DNA of 64,000 bases from Collimonas arenae (GTDB lineage Bacteria; Pseudomonadota; Gammaproteobacteria; Burkholderiales; Burkholderiaceae_D): contig NZ_CP009962.1 in NCBI RefSeq assembly GCF_000786695.1, positions 2,170,001 through 2,234,000 on the forward strand, written 5' to 3'. Positions 17,186-25,213 of this stretch are shown here, piece after piece. Both the position numbers and the translations under genes were made by a program. Each line of letters starts with the position of its first letter. Position 1 is the first letter of the stretch. The notes below the pieces were generated by a model that was given only the letters and a program-made list of their open reading frames with translations, ran no database searches and was not told where the DNA came from.

Positions 17186-18676
17186 TCAGGCGAACAGGCC
17201 GTGCAAGAACCAGCGGACTTCGGCGCCGCTGCGTTCCCGGTAAATCCAATAGCAGGCGGCCTCTTCGCCTTCGGCGACGAAGTAATCGCGTACCGCCGCC
17301 ACGCCGTCCCACCAGCTGCATTCGATACGTTCAGGTCCGACAAGTAGCCGTAAAGGAGAGCTGTAGAAAGGGCGGTGGTTGCGGGTCGTCAAGGCTAGCG
17401 GCGTTTTCAACAGCCAGAACGGGCGTTGCGGCTGGACGCTACGGATGGTGTCGTCAGATGCACGCCGGAGCTGGTCGGTGGCGGCTTGCCAGGCGTTGGC
17501 GACTTCCGGCCGGTGATCGGCGTATGCTGCAGGCTGCAGCACGTTTTCACTGCCGAGCCGTGCGCTTAATAATTCCAGCAAACGTGCATAAGCACCCGGC
17601 GTACCGCCTGGCTCGGGAAACAGTGAAGCAGTCGGCGGCAGCATCGGCGCTACGCGGGTGGCTTGCAGGCGCAAGGCGATGACCGGCGCATCGAGTTGCA
17701 AGCGGCCTAGCCGCTCTTTCAGCAAACGCAACAGGTGCTCTTCATGCCAGGCCGGTTCCGCCAATGCGATTTCCAATGCGGTTGGCGCAATCGCCTGGCG
17801 ACCGCGTTCATGTTCCAGCGACAGTACGAAGCAGGAGACCGCGAGTTGCTGCGCCACCAGCCAGCCTATCATTTGCAAAATCAGGCGGCGCGCCGCAAAC
17901 AGCACCGCTTCGGCGTGTTCGATCCGGTCTGGCAATTCCAGCCAGGCGGAAAAGGAAAGCGGCGCTTGTACCCATTCAAATATTTCCGGCGTCGCGCCGT
18001 AGGCGTGGTCCAGGCTTTCCAGCACCTGTTTGTCGCTGCGTCGCTGCAAACCGGCGCGCGGTAATTTGCGCAGATCGGCCAAGGTTTTGCAGCCGATGCC
18101 CGCCAGCCAATCCTGATAGGGACGCACTGCCGGCAAGATCATGAACGGTAAGGCATCCAGCCGCCGCTGCATGCCAGCGATGTGCAGGCTGCGCCGTTGC
18201 CTGGGTAACGGCGGAGTGCGGTGCTGGCAGCGGTAACGGGCCAGCAGCCACGCGCCTTGGGCTGTCGGCGCCATGCTTAACTGAAGCGTGAAGCCGAGCG
18301 TCTGGATGCTGTCGCGGATGCGGCGGCACAGAGCAAGCCGCCCGCTGAAAGCGCTCAAGCTGGCGCTGACGTCAAGCAGCAGCGAATTCTCTTCAGCGTG
18401 CGTTACTTCGGGCGTGTATTGCAACAGCGTCAGTGCGATGTCGTCGCGTGCGCCTTGTTCTCGCGCCGCTTCGCGTTCGCATAGCAAGGCCTCCGGCGCC
18501 AGCGCAAGCACGCCGCCGCGGCGCATGCCCGGCCGTATGCCGCCGGCAGCCGCGCTGGCTGTCATGGTCAGCACCTGGTCGTGCTCCATGACGGCGAGCA
18601 TGCAGGGCTTAGCCCAGCGCGGGCGCAAGGTTTCCAGCGCGAGCAGTGGAAGATGTATGCCTATCCAGAGAGCCAT
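17186..18676 (-). CDS. imuB: ImuB, catalytically dead Y-family polymerase homologue
   Basis: A 496-residue homologue of Y-family DNA polymerases. The usual first catalytic motif (D-x-D) is absent: the protein begins MALWIGIHLPLLALETLR. This is known for ImuB, which acts as an adaptor between the sliding clamp and DnaE2 rather than as an enzyme. The little-finger and C-terminal region (about 240-496) is present. The start is the ATG at 18676, which overlaps the end of imuA by 68 bases in another frame; this suggests translational coupling. The upstream in-frame extension is a shadow of imuA. Confidence 0.92.
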   Translation of the reverse strand: MALWIGIHLPLLALETLRPRWAKPCMLAVMEHDQVLTMTASAAAGGIRPGMRRGGVLALAPEALLCEREAAREQGARDDIALTLLQYTPEVTHAEENSLLLDVSASLSAFSGRLALCRRIRDSIQTLGFTLQLSMAPTAQGAWLLARYRCQHRTPPLPRQRRSLHIAGMQRRLDALPFMILPAVRPYQDWLAGIGCKTLADLRKLPRAGLQRRSDKQVLESLDHAYGATPEIFEWVQAPLSFSAWLELPDRIEHAEAVLFAARRLILQMIGWLVAQQLAVSCFVLSLEHERGRQAIAPTALEIALAEPAWHEEHLLRLLKERLGRLQLDAPVIALRLQATRVAPMLPPTASLFPEPGGTPGAYARLLELLSARLGSENVLQPAAYADHRPEVANAWQAATDQLRRASDDTIRSVQPQRPFWLLKTPLALTTRNHRPFYSSPLRLLVGPERIECSWWDGVAAVRDYFVAEGEEAACYWIYRERSGAEVRWFLHGLFA

Positions 18677-19394
18677 GGTGAGGTGATGCCGAAGGGTTGA
18701 GAAAAATAACCGGAGCCGCCACCGGCGTGATTTCAGGAATGATCGCAGGCAAGGGCAGGTAAAAAGCCTGTTCGTGCTGGGGGCCTTTGCGTTTGAGCAG
18801 CTGGATTTCGACGCCATTTCGCGCCGGCTGCAATGACAGGCGCAAAGGGGAGGGTGACGATTCGTGCGCGGCGTTCAAGGGGCGGATCATCCACAGCATG
18901 GTGTCGCTGGCCTGCGCCGCCAGATGCAAGCGACGTAAAGCTTCACTGCGAATCTGCGATTGCCATACCAGCAGTGCGCCGCAACTGCCGTTGCGCAAGA
19001 CCTGTTCCGCCGACCACAGGGCATCAGTGCTACGCGCGGCCTTGATCCATAGTAATTTCTCTCCGGGCAACCCCGCGCTATTCCAGGCGGCGATCTGCGG
19101 CAGGTGCGGCGGTTGCAGCAGCACGATCCGGCGCTGTTGGGCAATCTGCGCCAGCGCCGGTTGCAGCAGACGCATTTCGCCGCAGCCGGCCTGGTGCAGC
19201 AGCAGTTCGATCAGCGTCGCATGTGGCCAGCCTCCGTTTGGCAGTTCCCGGTCCAGCAATGCATGGCCGGAAGCCGTGACCAAGCCCTGGTAAGACCCCA
19301 TCTGATTTGCGCGCCACAAGGCATGCGGCAAGGTCGAAACGACTGATTGAACCGCAGCGGCATGGCTGGAGAAGGCGCTGGCAGAGTAAGACAT
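18609..19394 (-). CDS. imuA: ImuA, RecA-like SOS mutagenesis protein
   Basis: A 261-residue protein of the RecA/SulA-like ImuA family, first gene of the SOS mutagenesis operon. The region LPNGGWPHATLIELLLHQAGCGEMRLLQPALAQI matches the RecA core near the nucleotide-binding position, though the classic Walker A lysine is not present, as in many ImuA proteins. It binds RecA and ImuB in studied bacteria and is needed for damage-induced mutation. A LexA box lies 42-63 bases upstream of its start, and the gene overlaps imuB by 68 bases. Confidence 0.9.
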   Translation of the reverse strand: MSYSASAFSSHAAAVQSVVSTLPHALWRANQMGSYQGLVTASGHALLDRELPNGGWPHATLIELLLHQAGCGEMRLLQPALAQIAQQRRIVLLQPPHLPQIAAWNSAGLPGEKLLWIKAARSTDALWSAEQVLRNGSCGALLVWQSQIRSEALRRLHLAAQASDTMLWMIRPLNAAHESSPSPLRLSLQPARNGVEIQLLKRKGPQHEQAFYLPLPAIIPEITPVAAPVIFLNPSASPHHGSLDRHTSSTARAGNLAPALG

Positions 19395-19435
19395 GACGAA
19401 ATTGAAACAATGGATGACTTAAGGGATGATAAATT

Positions 19436-19457
19436 ATACTGTATATATGTACAGTAT
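19436..19457. promoter_or_regulatory. LexA (SOS) box upstream of imuA
   Basis: The sequence CTGTATATATGTACAG at 19439-19454 fits the LexA consensus CTGT-N8-ACAG exactly. Including the flanks, 19436-19457 is a 22-bp near-palindrome with one mismatched pair. It lies 42 bases before the imuA start on the minus strand, in an AT-rich promoter region. It predicts that imuA-imuB-dnaE2 is induced by DNA damage. Confidence 0.93.
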
Positions 19458-19570
19458 AAATTCAATCCTGACTTAGTCAATCCATGCAGCGAATCTTAGC
19501 CAGATAAAGATTCCATTACGTTTGGCATGGAAAAGGCGTAAATATCGGCGACTACTATCGGCGACTACTT

Positions 19571-19750
19571 AGAGGCTGTTGCAAACACAGCTGGCTAGGC
19601 GCGCCGACGAAGACAGTACGAACAGTACGGCTAGGAGGGTGTAGCAGGGGTTTCAGACGACACTGTCGTCTGCCTGCGGAACGGCCCGGGCTTGCAAGCC
19701 CGGCGCGCCCTGCAAGGGCAACAGCGCCAGATGTGTTTGCAACAGCCTCT
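19571..19750. repeat. Inverted-repeat element, family 1, copy 2
   Basis: A 180-bp copy with the best preserved ends: AGAGGCTGTTGCAAACACAG at the left, and the same sequence, with few changes, in reverse at the right (ending GTTTGCAACAGCCTCT). Both ends are bordered by TTA or TAG. The right end overlaps the stop codon of the permease gene at 19750-19752. The internal hairpins of copy 1 are present. Confidence 0.9.
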
Positions 19751-20469
19751 TAGGCAGCAGTGGCCTGAAGCGGCGGGTTATATCGGGCTGAGCGAAAATA
19801 ACCCGCAACCCGATTCGCAAACCAGCCGAGTCCGGAACACAGCAGAAAATAGATCAAGCCGATAAACAAGAATATCTCGGCTGGATAAATCATTACCCGG
19901 CTATTCACCTGCGCCGCCACAAACGATAATTCACCCACGCCGACGATGTAAGCCAATGAACTGTCCTTGATCAACGTCACCCATTGATTGACAAAGGACG
20001 GCAGCATCATCTGCAGCGCTTGCGGCAGCACGATATAGCGCAACACCGACATGCGTGTCATTCCCAGGGACAAGCCGGCATCCCATTGACCTGTGCGGAT
20101 ACCGCTGATACCGGCATGTACCGAATGCGCCAGATAAGCTCCGCCGATCAGCGCCAGCGCGCACATTACGGACAGCACGCCAGGCACATCGATATGGAAC
20201 ACAACAGGCAGTAAAAAGTACGTCCAGAAAATCAGCATCAGCACTGGAATCGCCCGAAAGAAGCCAAGCACCATGGTCAGCAACAGATTCAGCCAGCCGC
20301 GCGACAACGACAAACTGACGCCGAGCACCAGGCCCAGCACAGCCGAAGCCAGCGCAGAACCCAGGCTGAGCAACACAGTCAAGGCTGCGCCGCCCAGCGG
20401 ACCGTCGGGATAAGCACCCCACAGCAGATACGGCAGGTTGTCCGTCAGCACGCTCAACTGTATGCTCAT
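19750..20469 (-). CDS. Amino-acid ABC transporter permease (second)
   Basis: A 239-residue polar amino-acid permease of the HisM/GltK type, with five to six transmembrane helices. The domain begins GAALTVLLSLGSALASAVLGLVLG, and the coupling loop reads SLGMTRMSVLRYIVLPQALQMMLPSFVNQ, the usual EAA-type contact with the ATPase. Its start overlaps the stop of the preceding permease by four bases (ATGA). No ATPase gene follows: the element at 19571-19750 begins at its stop codon and then imuA is reached. Confidence 0.9.
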   Translation of the reverse strand: MSIQLSVLTDNLPYLLWGAYPDGPLGGAALTVLLSLGSALASAVLGLVLGVSLSLSRGWLNLLLTMVLGFFRAIPVLMLIFWTYFLLPVVFHIDVPGVLSVMCALALIGGAYLAHSVHAGISGIRTGQWDAGLSLGMTRMSVLRYIVLPQALQMMLPSFVNQWVTLIKDSSLAYIVGVGELSFVAAQVNSRVMIYPAEIFLFIGLIYFLLCSGLGWFANRVAGYFRSARYNPPLQATAA

Positions 20470-21218
20470 CGCTGGCCGCCGCTGATCAGTTTGTGCCGAC
20501 GCTGGATCAGCTGTCCGATGGTTTCGAGCAGGGCGATGGCGGCGATGTAAAACAAGGTCGCTACGCCGAAAGCCTGAAACGTCTTGAAGGTTTGTGCTTC
20601 GACCTGGCGCGAGGTGTAAGACAGTTCAGCCAGGCCGATAGCCATGCTCAGGGATGTGTTCTTGATGATGTTCATGTACTGGCCAAGCAGGGGCGGCAAG
20701 GCGATACGTGTCGCCTGTGGCAGGATCACATAACGCAATACCTGCCAGCTACTGAAGCCGAGTGCAGCCCCTGCCAGCCGCTGTGCTTCGGCCACGCCGC
20801 GCATGCCAGCACGGATTTCCTCGCTGATATAGGCGGCGGAATACAGGCTCAGGCCGAGCACCGCGCAGAGTAATTCGAACGAGGGCCATGTCAGCCTCAG
20901 GTACGGCCCCAGCGCCACGTCATGCACCGTATTCAGCCACGCTCCGGCGCCTTCAGGCAGCAGGCTGGAGACGCCGAAATACCAGAAAAAAAGTTGCACC
21001 AGCAGCGGCGTATTGCGGAAGAGCGAAAGAAAGGTTGCCGCCTGCAATGACAGCCAGCGTCGATGGCTGGAACGCGCTGCGGCAATCACGATACCGAGCA
21101 AGGTCGACAGCACGCTGACCACCGCAGAAACGTAGAGTGTCATCGATAGGCCGTCGAGGAGCCAGCCGATGTATTTCGGGGCCAGCATTTGCCCAAGAAG
21201 CGATTGAAATTCAGTCAT
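20466..21218 (-). CDS. Amino-acid ABC transporter permease (first)
   Basis: A 250-residue polar amino-acid permease of the HisQ/GltJ type. Hydrophobic segments are regularly spaced, and the coupling motif is AGAALGFSSWQVLRYVILPQATRIALPPLLGQYMN. I chose the ATG at 21218 (MTEFQSLLGQML), since the in-frame extension upstream runs through a repeat element. It is translationally coupled to the second permease. The matching binding protein lies upstream at 21446-22261, separated by a terminator and the repeat at 21269-21385. It would move a polar amino acid such as glutamate or aspartate with an ATPase encoded elsewhere. Confidence 0.9.
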   Translation of the reverse strand: MTEFQSLLGQMLAPKYIGWLLDGLSMTLYVSAVVSVLSTLLGIVIAAARSSHRRWLSLQAATFLSLFRNTPLLVQLFFWYFGVSSLLPEGAGAWLNTVHDVALGPYLRLTWPSFELLCAVLGLSLYSAAYISEEIRAGMRGVAEAQRLAGAALGFSSWQVLRYVILPQATRIALPPLLGQYMNIIKNTSLSMAIGLAELSYTSRQVEAQTFKTFQAFGVATLFYIAAIALLETIGQLIQRRHKLISGGQR

Positions 21219-21268
21219 TTTTACTTTGCTGTTACCTTTGCTGCTACCAATGGGGCTAATCAGATCTA

Positions 21269-21385
21269 AGAGGCTGTTGCGAACACAGATGGCTAGGCGC
21301 GCCGACGAAGACAGTACAAGCAGTACGGCTAGGAACGGATGGTCGCCTCGACGTAACAACGCCAGGTGTGTTCGCAGCAGCCTCT
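21269..21385. repeat. Inverted-repeat element, family 1, copy 3 (shortened)
   Basis: A 117-bp copy with the same left end and orientation as copies 1 and 2, and a right end reading TTCGCAGCAGCCTCT. The middle, including both internal hairpins of the longer copies, is missing or replaced by about 20 unrelated bases. It sits between the binding-protein gene and the permease genes of one importer. Confidence 0.9.
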
Positions 21386-21387
21386 AA

Positions 21388-21425
21388 ACAAAAAAACACT
21401 GGCGAACCGCAAGGGTTGCCAGTGC
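21388..21425 (-). terminator. Rho-independent terminator after the binding-protein gene
   Basis: On the minus strand a stem of GCACTGGC plus AACC pairs with GGTT plus GCCAGTG around a short loop and is followed by a run of seven Ts. It lies 21 bases after the stop of the binding protein and would reduce or stop transcription into the permease genes, so binding protein is made in excess. Confidence 0.85.
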
Positions 21426-21445
21426 AAGACAGACATCAAGCGTAA

Positions 21446-22261
21446 TCAGTTCTGGCTCAGTTTGGTGTCGCCAATCTTGAACAGGCGCGGCAGCGGCGAC
21501 TTGCTGTCGGGGCCGAACCATTTGTCGTAGATCTTTAGCGCGGTGCCATCTTTTTCAAATTCGCGCAGGGTATCGTTGAGGGTGTTCACAAGCCGGGTTT
21601 CACCCTTAGGCACGCCGACGCCTTCATATTCCTCGGAAATGGCAAAGGCTGGGATCTCATACTTCTCCTTGTCCGGAATATTGGCCAGCAGCGCGATAAG
21701 CTTGGATCCATCCTGGGTAATCGCCTGGACATTGCCGTTGCGCAGAGCCGCCAGGGCAAACGGCGTATCGTCGTACAGCACGACCTTGGCGGCGGGGTAT
21801 TTCTCGCGCAAGGTAGTTTCCATGGTGGTGCCTTTGTCGGTGCCGATCCGCAGTTCAGGAATTTGTGCGGCATTCTTCAGCACGCCTTTTTTACTCAGGA
21901 ACTGTTGCCCAGAAGCGAAGTAGGGGATGCTGAAATCAATCACCTGGGCGCGTTCCGGATTGATCGTGAAGTTCGCAAACACCAAGTCGACTTTTCCCGA
22001 AGTCAGCAAGGGAATCCGGTTGGCCGGATTGGTCGGGACCAGCTCGACCTTGACGCCGAGTTTCCTGGCGACTGCGTTGGCGTAATCGACATCCAGTCCG
22101 ATGATTTTGTTGGTCTTCTGGTCGATAAAGCCGAATGGCGGATTGCCGTCGAAAGTGGCGACGCGCAAGACGCCGGCTTTCTTGATGTCGTCGAGTTTGT
22201 CGGCATGCGCCAGACCGGATAGCAGCGCCAGGCTGGCAAATAAGATGGCAGTTGATTTCAT
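21446..22261 (-). CDS. Polar amino-acid ABC transporter substrate-binding protein
   Basis: A 271-residue periplasmic protein of the SBP_bac_3 family. The signal peptide is MKSTAILFASLALLSGLAHA, with cleavage before DKLDD. The mature protein shows AGVLRVATFDGNPPFGFID, GLDVDYANAVARKLGV and KVDLVFANFTINPERAQVIDFSIPYF, the standard ligand-binding pattern for polar amino acids. It is the first gene of the importer and has its own terminator. The ligand is probably a polar amino acid. Confidence 0.92.
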   Translation of the reverse strand: MKSTAILFASLALLSGLAHADKLDDIKKAGVLRVATFDGNPPFGFIDQKTNKIIGLDVDYANAVARKLGVKVELVPTNPANRIPLLTSGKVDLVFANFTINPERAQVIDFSIPYFASGQQFLSKKGVLKNAAQIPELRIGTDKGTTMETTLREKYPAAKVVLYDDTPFALAALRNGNVQAITQDGSKLIALLANIPDKEKYEIPAFAISEEYEGVGVPKGETRLVNTLNDTLREFEKDGTALKIYDKWFGPDSKSPLPRLFKIGDTKLSQN

Positions 22262-22475
22262 TTTTTAGTCCCTGTTAATGTTTCCGCTTGTTCCCGTTAT
22301 TCAGGTAGATCGAAAAACGATCACCATGCAGAGAAGATTAACAAAACAAAATCACGCAGTGAACGACCAAAGTTGCATTTGAATATTACAAGTTTGTGGG
22401 CGTTGTCCGAGGCGGCTGCGAGCGCAAGCCGAAACATCGTTAGAATAAGCAAAACAATCACTCAGGAGCATGGAA

Positions 22476-23234
22476 ATGGCAGTCAGAAAAAAAGTCGCAT
22501 TGGTCACTGGCGCAGGTTCCGGCATCGGCAAGCACATCGCCCTGGCCTTGTTGCGTAACGATTACAGCGTGGTGCTCGCAGGGCGGCGCATCGATGCGCT
22601 AGAGGCAACGATGGCCGCCGCGGGCGCGCAGGCGGCGCATGCAATGCCGGTGTCGACGGATGTCAGCGACCAGGCTTCGGTCAGGGCGTTATTCGAATCG
22701 ATCAGGCAGCAGTTCGGCCGCCTGGATTTGTTGTTTAATAATGCCGGAATCTTTACCAAGTCGGCATCGCTGGAGGAGGTTGATTTCGCACAATGGAAGG
22801 CCTCAGTCGATGTCAACCTGACCGGCGCTTTCCTGTGCACGCAGGAAGCGTTCAAGATCATGAAGGCGCAAACGCCGGGCGGCGGCCGCATCATCAACAA
22901 CGGCTCGATCGCTGCGCACGTGCCGCGGCCGAATTCGGTGGCCTATACCGCCACCAAACACGCCATCACGGGCCTCACAAAATCCACCTCGCTGGATGGC
23001 CGCAAATACAATATCGCCTGCGGCCAGATCGATATCGGCAACGCTGCAACCGACATGACGGAGCGCATGGAACAGGGCATCATGCAGGCCAATGGCCAGG
23101 TGGCGGTCGAGCCGACCATGTCGGTTGAAAACGTCGCCAATGCGGTGTTGTACATGGCGAGCCTGCCGCTGGATGCGAACGTTCAGTTCATGACGGTGAT
23201 GGCGACCAATATGCCGTTTATTGGCCGCGGCTAG
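22476..23234 (+). CDS. Short-chain dehydrogenase/reductase (SDR)
   Basis: A 252-residue NAD(P)-dependent oxidoreductase of the classical SDR family. It has the nucleotide-binding [12 protein letters not shown] near the N-terminus, the NNAGIF motif, the catalytic serine in [14 protein letters not shown], and YTATK with the catalytic tyrosine and lysine. I chose the ATG at 22476, seven bases after AGGAG, over the ATG at 22470. The gene stands alone and converges on a flavin reductase gene. The substrate is unknown. Confidence 0.9.
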   Translation: MAVRKKVALVTGAGSGIGKHIALALLRNDYSVVLAGRRIDALEATMAAAGAQAAHAMPVSTDVSDQASVRALFESIRQQFGRLDLLFNNAGIFTKSASLEEVDFAQWKASVDVNLTGAFLCTQEAFKIMKAQTPGGGRIINNGSIAAHVPRPNSVAYTATKHAITGLTKSTSLDGRKYNIACGQIDIGNAATDMTERMEQGIMQANGQVAVEPTMSVENVANAVLYMASLPLDANVQFMTVMATNMPFIGRG

Positions 23235-23267
23235 GCAAGCGCAGGTTTGCCATGAGCTAGATCCTCA

Positions 23268-23837
23268 CTACGGCTTCAGCTTCACATTGAAGGCTTCGCC
23301 GGTGGCGAAGAAGGCGCCGCCAGACAGGTAGTGCAGAGAGTGCTGGTCCTCACTGGGGAAGTGCCAGCGGCCATCCGAAAATGCGGCGGCGTCGGCCCAG
23401 GCGGCGACCACCTCGGCGATGAACAGATCGTAACGCTGCTGGTTGTGCGGCTCCGGAATGATCTTGCATTCCAGCCACGCAAGGCAGCCGGACATCAGCG
23501 GCGCGCCGATTTTCTGCGATGAAAAAGTCGCGATATCCAGCGCCGCGAACTTGTCGCCGTCGCGTCCGGAACGGGAGCCTACCGCCAGCGTCTGTTCGGC
23601 CTGAGCGCGGGTAGGAATGTTCAGCGCAAACTCCCCTGAGGCTTCCACCAGTTCACGCGTCAGCGTGCTTTTATCGATCACTACCAGCACTTTGGGTGGA
23701 TCGAAATCCAGCGCCATGGCCCACGCTGCCGCCATCACATTGTTGGCGCCTGCGTGGGCGCTGGTAACGATGGTGGTGGGGCCGTGATTCAGCAGGCGAT
23801 AGGCTTTGGCAAGTTCTACAGCTTGAATGTTTTGCAT
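23268..23837 (-). CDS. Flavin reductase family protein
   Basis: A 189-residue protein of the flavin reductase-like (FMN-binding split barrel) family. The opening YRLLNHGPTTIVTSAHAGANNVMAAAWAMALDFDPPKVLVVID is typical, with residues for FMN binding, followed by SGEFALNIPTRAQAEQTLAVGSRSGRDGDKF. Such proteins reduce free flavin or act as small flavoenzymes. I chose the ATG at 23837 (MQNIQAVELAKAYRL). It is convergent with the SDR gene. Confidence 0.88.
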   Translation of the reverse strand: MQNIQAVELAKAYRLLNHGPTTIVTSAHAGANNVMAAAWAMALDFDPPKVLVVIDKSTLTRELVEASGEFALNIPTRAQAEQTLAVGSRSGRDGDKFAALDIATFSSQKIGAPLMSGCLAWLECKIIPEPHNQQRYDLFIAEVVAAWADAAAFSDGRWHFPSEDQHSLHYLSGGAFFATGEAFNVKLKP

Positions 23838-24584
23838 GATGGTTTCTGGAGTGAGATACGAGCGCACAGTTTATCCGACTGCCGGATTTTCAGTGCGATG
23901 GGCTGGATTGCCACAGCCGGAGCCATGTTTCAGGCAACGGGGTAATTTCGAAAATAGCCGGATTTATCCTTGACAGGGTTATTCTTTCATCTATAAACTT
24001 CGGTCATTGCATTATATGGAGGTCCTTGTGGACTCTGGTTCTAATAGTAGAAGTGGATGGGCGATCGGCCCGGCACAACACGCATAGCAGTAGCAGACCT
24101 CCCTCCGCTACAACTCTGCGTACGCCGAGTTGTAGATGCGATCAGCAAGACCGCGCTTTACATCCCCATCCAATCATTTATCCGCTTATTCCGTCGTTTC
24201 TGCCTTGCAGTGACGTGATTTTTCGCGCCCCGCCTTTATGGCTGTGTCCGCGCTGACTGATCGCGTCCTTGCTTTTGCTGAATGCCGGTTCGAGGAGATT
24301 GGCATGGTCCATTTTTCCAGGCACGTCGTTGCCGCCCCACGCTGCATGAACGTCGTTGTTCATCCAGTTCATCCACCAGCTGCCGGTCGCCTTGGCTGCC
24401 GCTCCAGCGCGTTTATAAAGGAATGTTGATATGGACTGTCCCCCCAGTTGTCCCTTACATAAAGCACCTTTAATACGCGAGCAGGGCGCACAGCATTTTC
24501 ATTTCCAGCCTGAAGCATAGTCAACGGCTGTAGTTCGCCGCCCTTGCTCGCCTTCGATCACGGTTCTCCTCCTGGAGGGCCGCT
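23838..24584 (+). other. Long non-coding region, likely start of the mgtA leader
   Basis: About 750 bases without a convincing gene. Two pairings stand out: GGAGGTC at 24018-24024 with GACCTCC at 24096-24102, and a perfect nine-base stem CTACAACTC/GAGTTGTAG at 24108-24116 and 24127-24135. Further downstream a GCGAGCAGGGCG-type arm near 24478 can pair with CGCCCTTGCTCG near 24540. Together these suggest a structured RNA ahead of the mgtA small ORFs. I looked for the conserved core of the M-box magnesium riboswitch and did not find it. Confidence 0.4.
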
Positions 24585-24794
24585 ATGCAAACACGTCTAT
24601 CGAGGCTAATCATGACTATCAAATCATTCATCAACGCTCAGCAAAAACGTGCTGTGGACACGCCATCCAAGGGCTGGACTTTCGGCTGGACTTCGTCCCA
24701 GGCCGCCAGCCATGCCCGCGATGTGCGCTCTCAGCAATCGCGCCAGCCAGTCCAGAGCTGCGGCATGTACGGCACGCTGATCGACGGCCGTTAA
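24585..24794 (+). CDS. Small basic protein upstream of mgtA
   Basis: A 69-residue ORF, or 60 residues from the in-frame ATG at 24612 (MTIKSFINAQQKRAVD). It is basic and rich in Gln, Ser and Arg, with no membrane segment and two cysteines or fewer. The ATG at 24585 is preceded by CTGGAGGG at good spacing, which favours the longer form. The next small ORF starts nine bases after its stop, with its ribosome-binding site overlapping this stop codon, so the two look coupled. I do not recognise a family. Confidence 0.5.
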   Translation: MQTRLSRLIMTIKSFINAQQKRAVDTPSKGWTFGWTSSQAASHARDVRSQQSRQPVQSCGMYGTLIDGR

Positions 24795-24803
24795 GGAGCA
24801 AGC

Positions 24804-24956
24804 ATGCATCAGCAATTTTTATCCGCAAGAAACGCCGTATTGCTGGCGCTGCTGATGGCGCTGGCCTGGCTGCTTATTCTGCTGAGTATATTGCTGCCTG
24901 CGGTCGAGCACGGTCCGCAGCAGGTGCATGTTGCTCCCATCCTCATGCCGCAATAA
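24804..24956 (+). CDS. 50-residue single-helix membrane protein upstream of mgtA
   Basis: A 50-residue ORF with a strong AAGGAG six bases before the start. Residues 10-33 form one long hydrophobic helix (AVLLALLMALAWLLILLSILL), followed by a short polar tail ending APILMPQ. Its position upstream of mgtA recalls the small membrane proteins MgtR and MgtS of enteric bacteria, which control magnesium transporter stability, but there is no obvious sequence match. It is 70 bases before the next small ORF. A role in magnesium transport is an inference from position only. Confidence 0.6.
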   Translation: MHQQFLSARNAVLLALLMALAWLLILLSILLPAVEHGPQQVHVAPILMPQ

Positions 24957-25026
24957 AAAAATCATGTTCTCGTCTCGATAACTCGCGAGAGCATCCCGCC
25001 AATCACTTGCCAACACAAGGATACCT

Positions 25027-25170
25027 ATGGAAGACGACAGCGAAGGTGGCGATAGGTCGCCCGCTTGGATAGTCAACACGATAACCAACGCGGGCGACCT
25101 TCGTCCTGTTACACCGATCAACCGAACACGCATGACCGTGGCGCGGCAGGGAATCGTATTGTCTGAATAA
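25027..25170 (+). CDS. Acidic-start leader ORF before mgtA
   Basis: A 47-residue ORF starting MEDDSEGGDRSP, with AAGGA five bases upstream. It ends 43 bases before the mgtA start. Its first nine codons include five acidic residues. In E. coli and Salmonella the mgtL leader begins MEPDPTP, and acidic/proline-rich starts are known to destabilise translating ribosomes when magnesium is low. A strong hairpin begins inside this ORF (see next feature), so ribosome behaviour here could decide mgtA expression. This regulatory role is inferred. Confidence 0.55.
   Translation: MEDDSEGGDRSPAWIVNTITNAGDLRPVTPINRTRMTVARQGIVLSE
25041..25103 (+). promoter_or_regulatory. Hairpin inside the mgtA leader ORF
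   Basis: GGTCGCCCGC at 25055-25064 pairs perfectly with GCGGGCGACC at 25090-25099. The flanks allow CGAA at 25041 to pair with TTCG at 25100, and a second GGT at 25045 competes with 25055, so two registers are possible. The 5' arm begins about five codons into the acidic-start ORF, so a ribosome slowed on the first codons would cover or clear it. Confidence 0.6.
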
Positions 25171-25213
25171 ACAGATGATTTTTCTTGCCGGCGGCATGGC
25201 GTAGGAGAATTAC

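Noticed and set aside
24018..24584. M-box (ykoK) magnesium riboswitch before mgtA
   Set aside because: The conserved core sequence of that class was not found by eye, so only a general structured leader is proposed.
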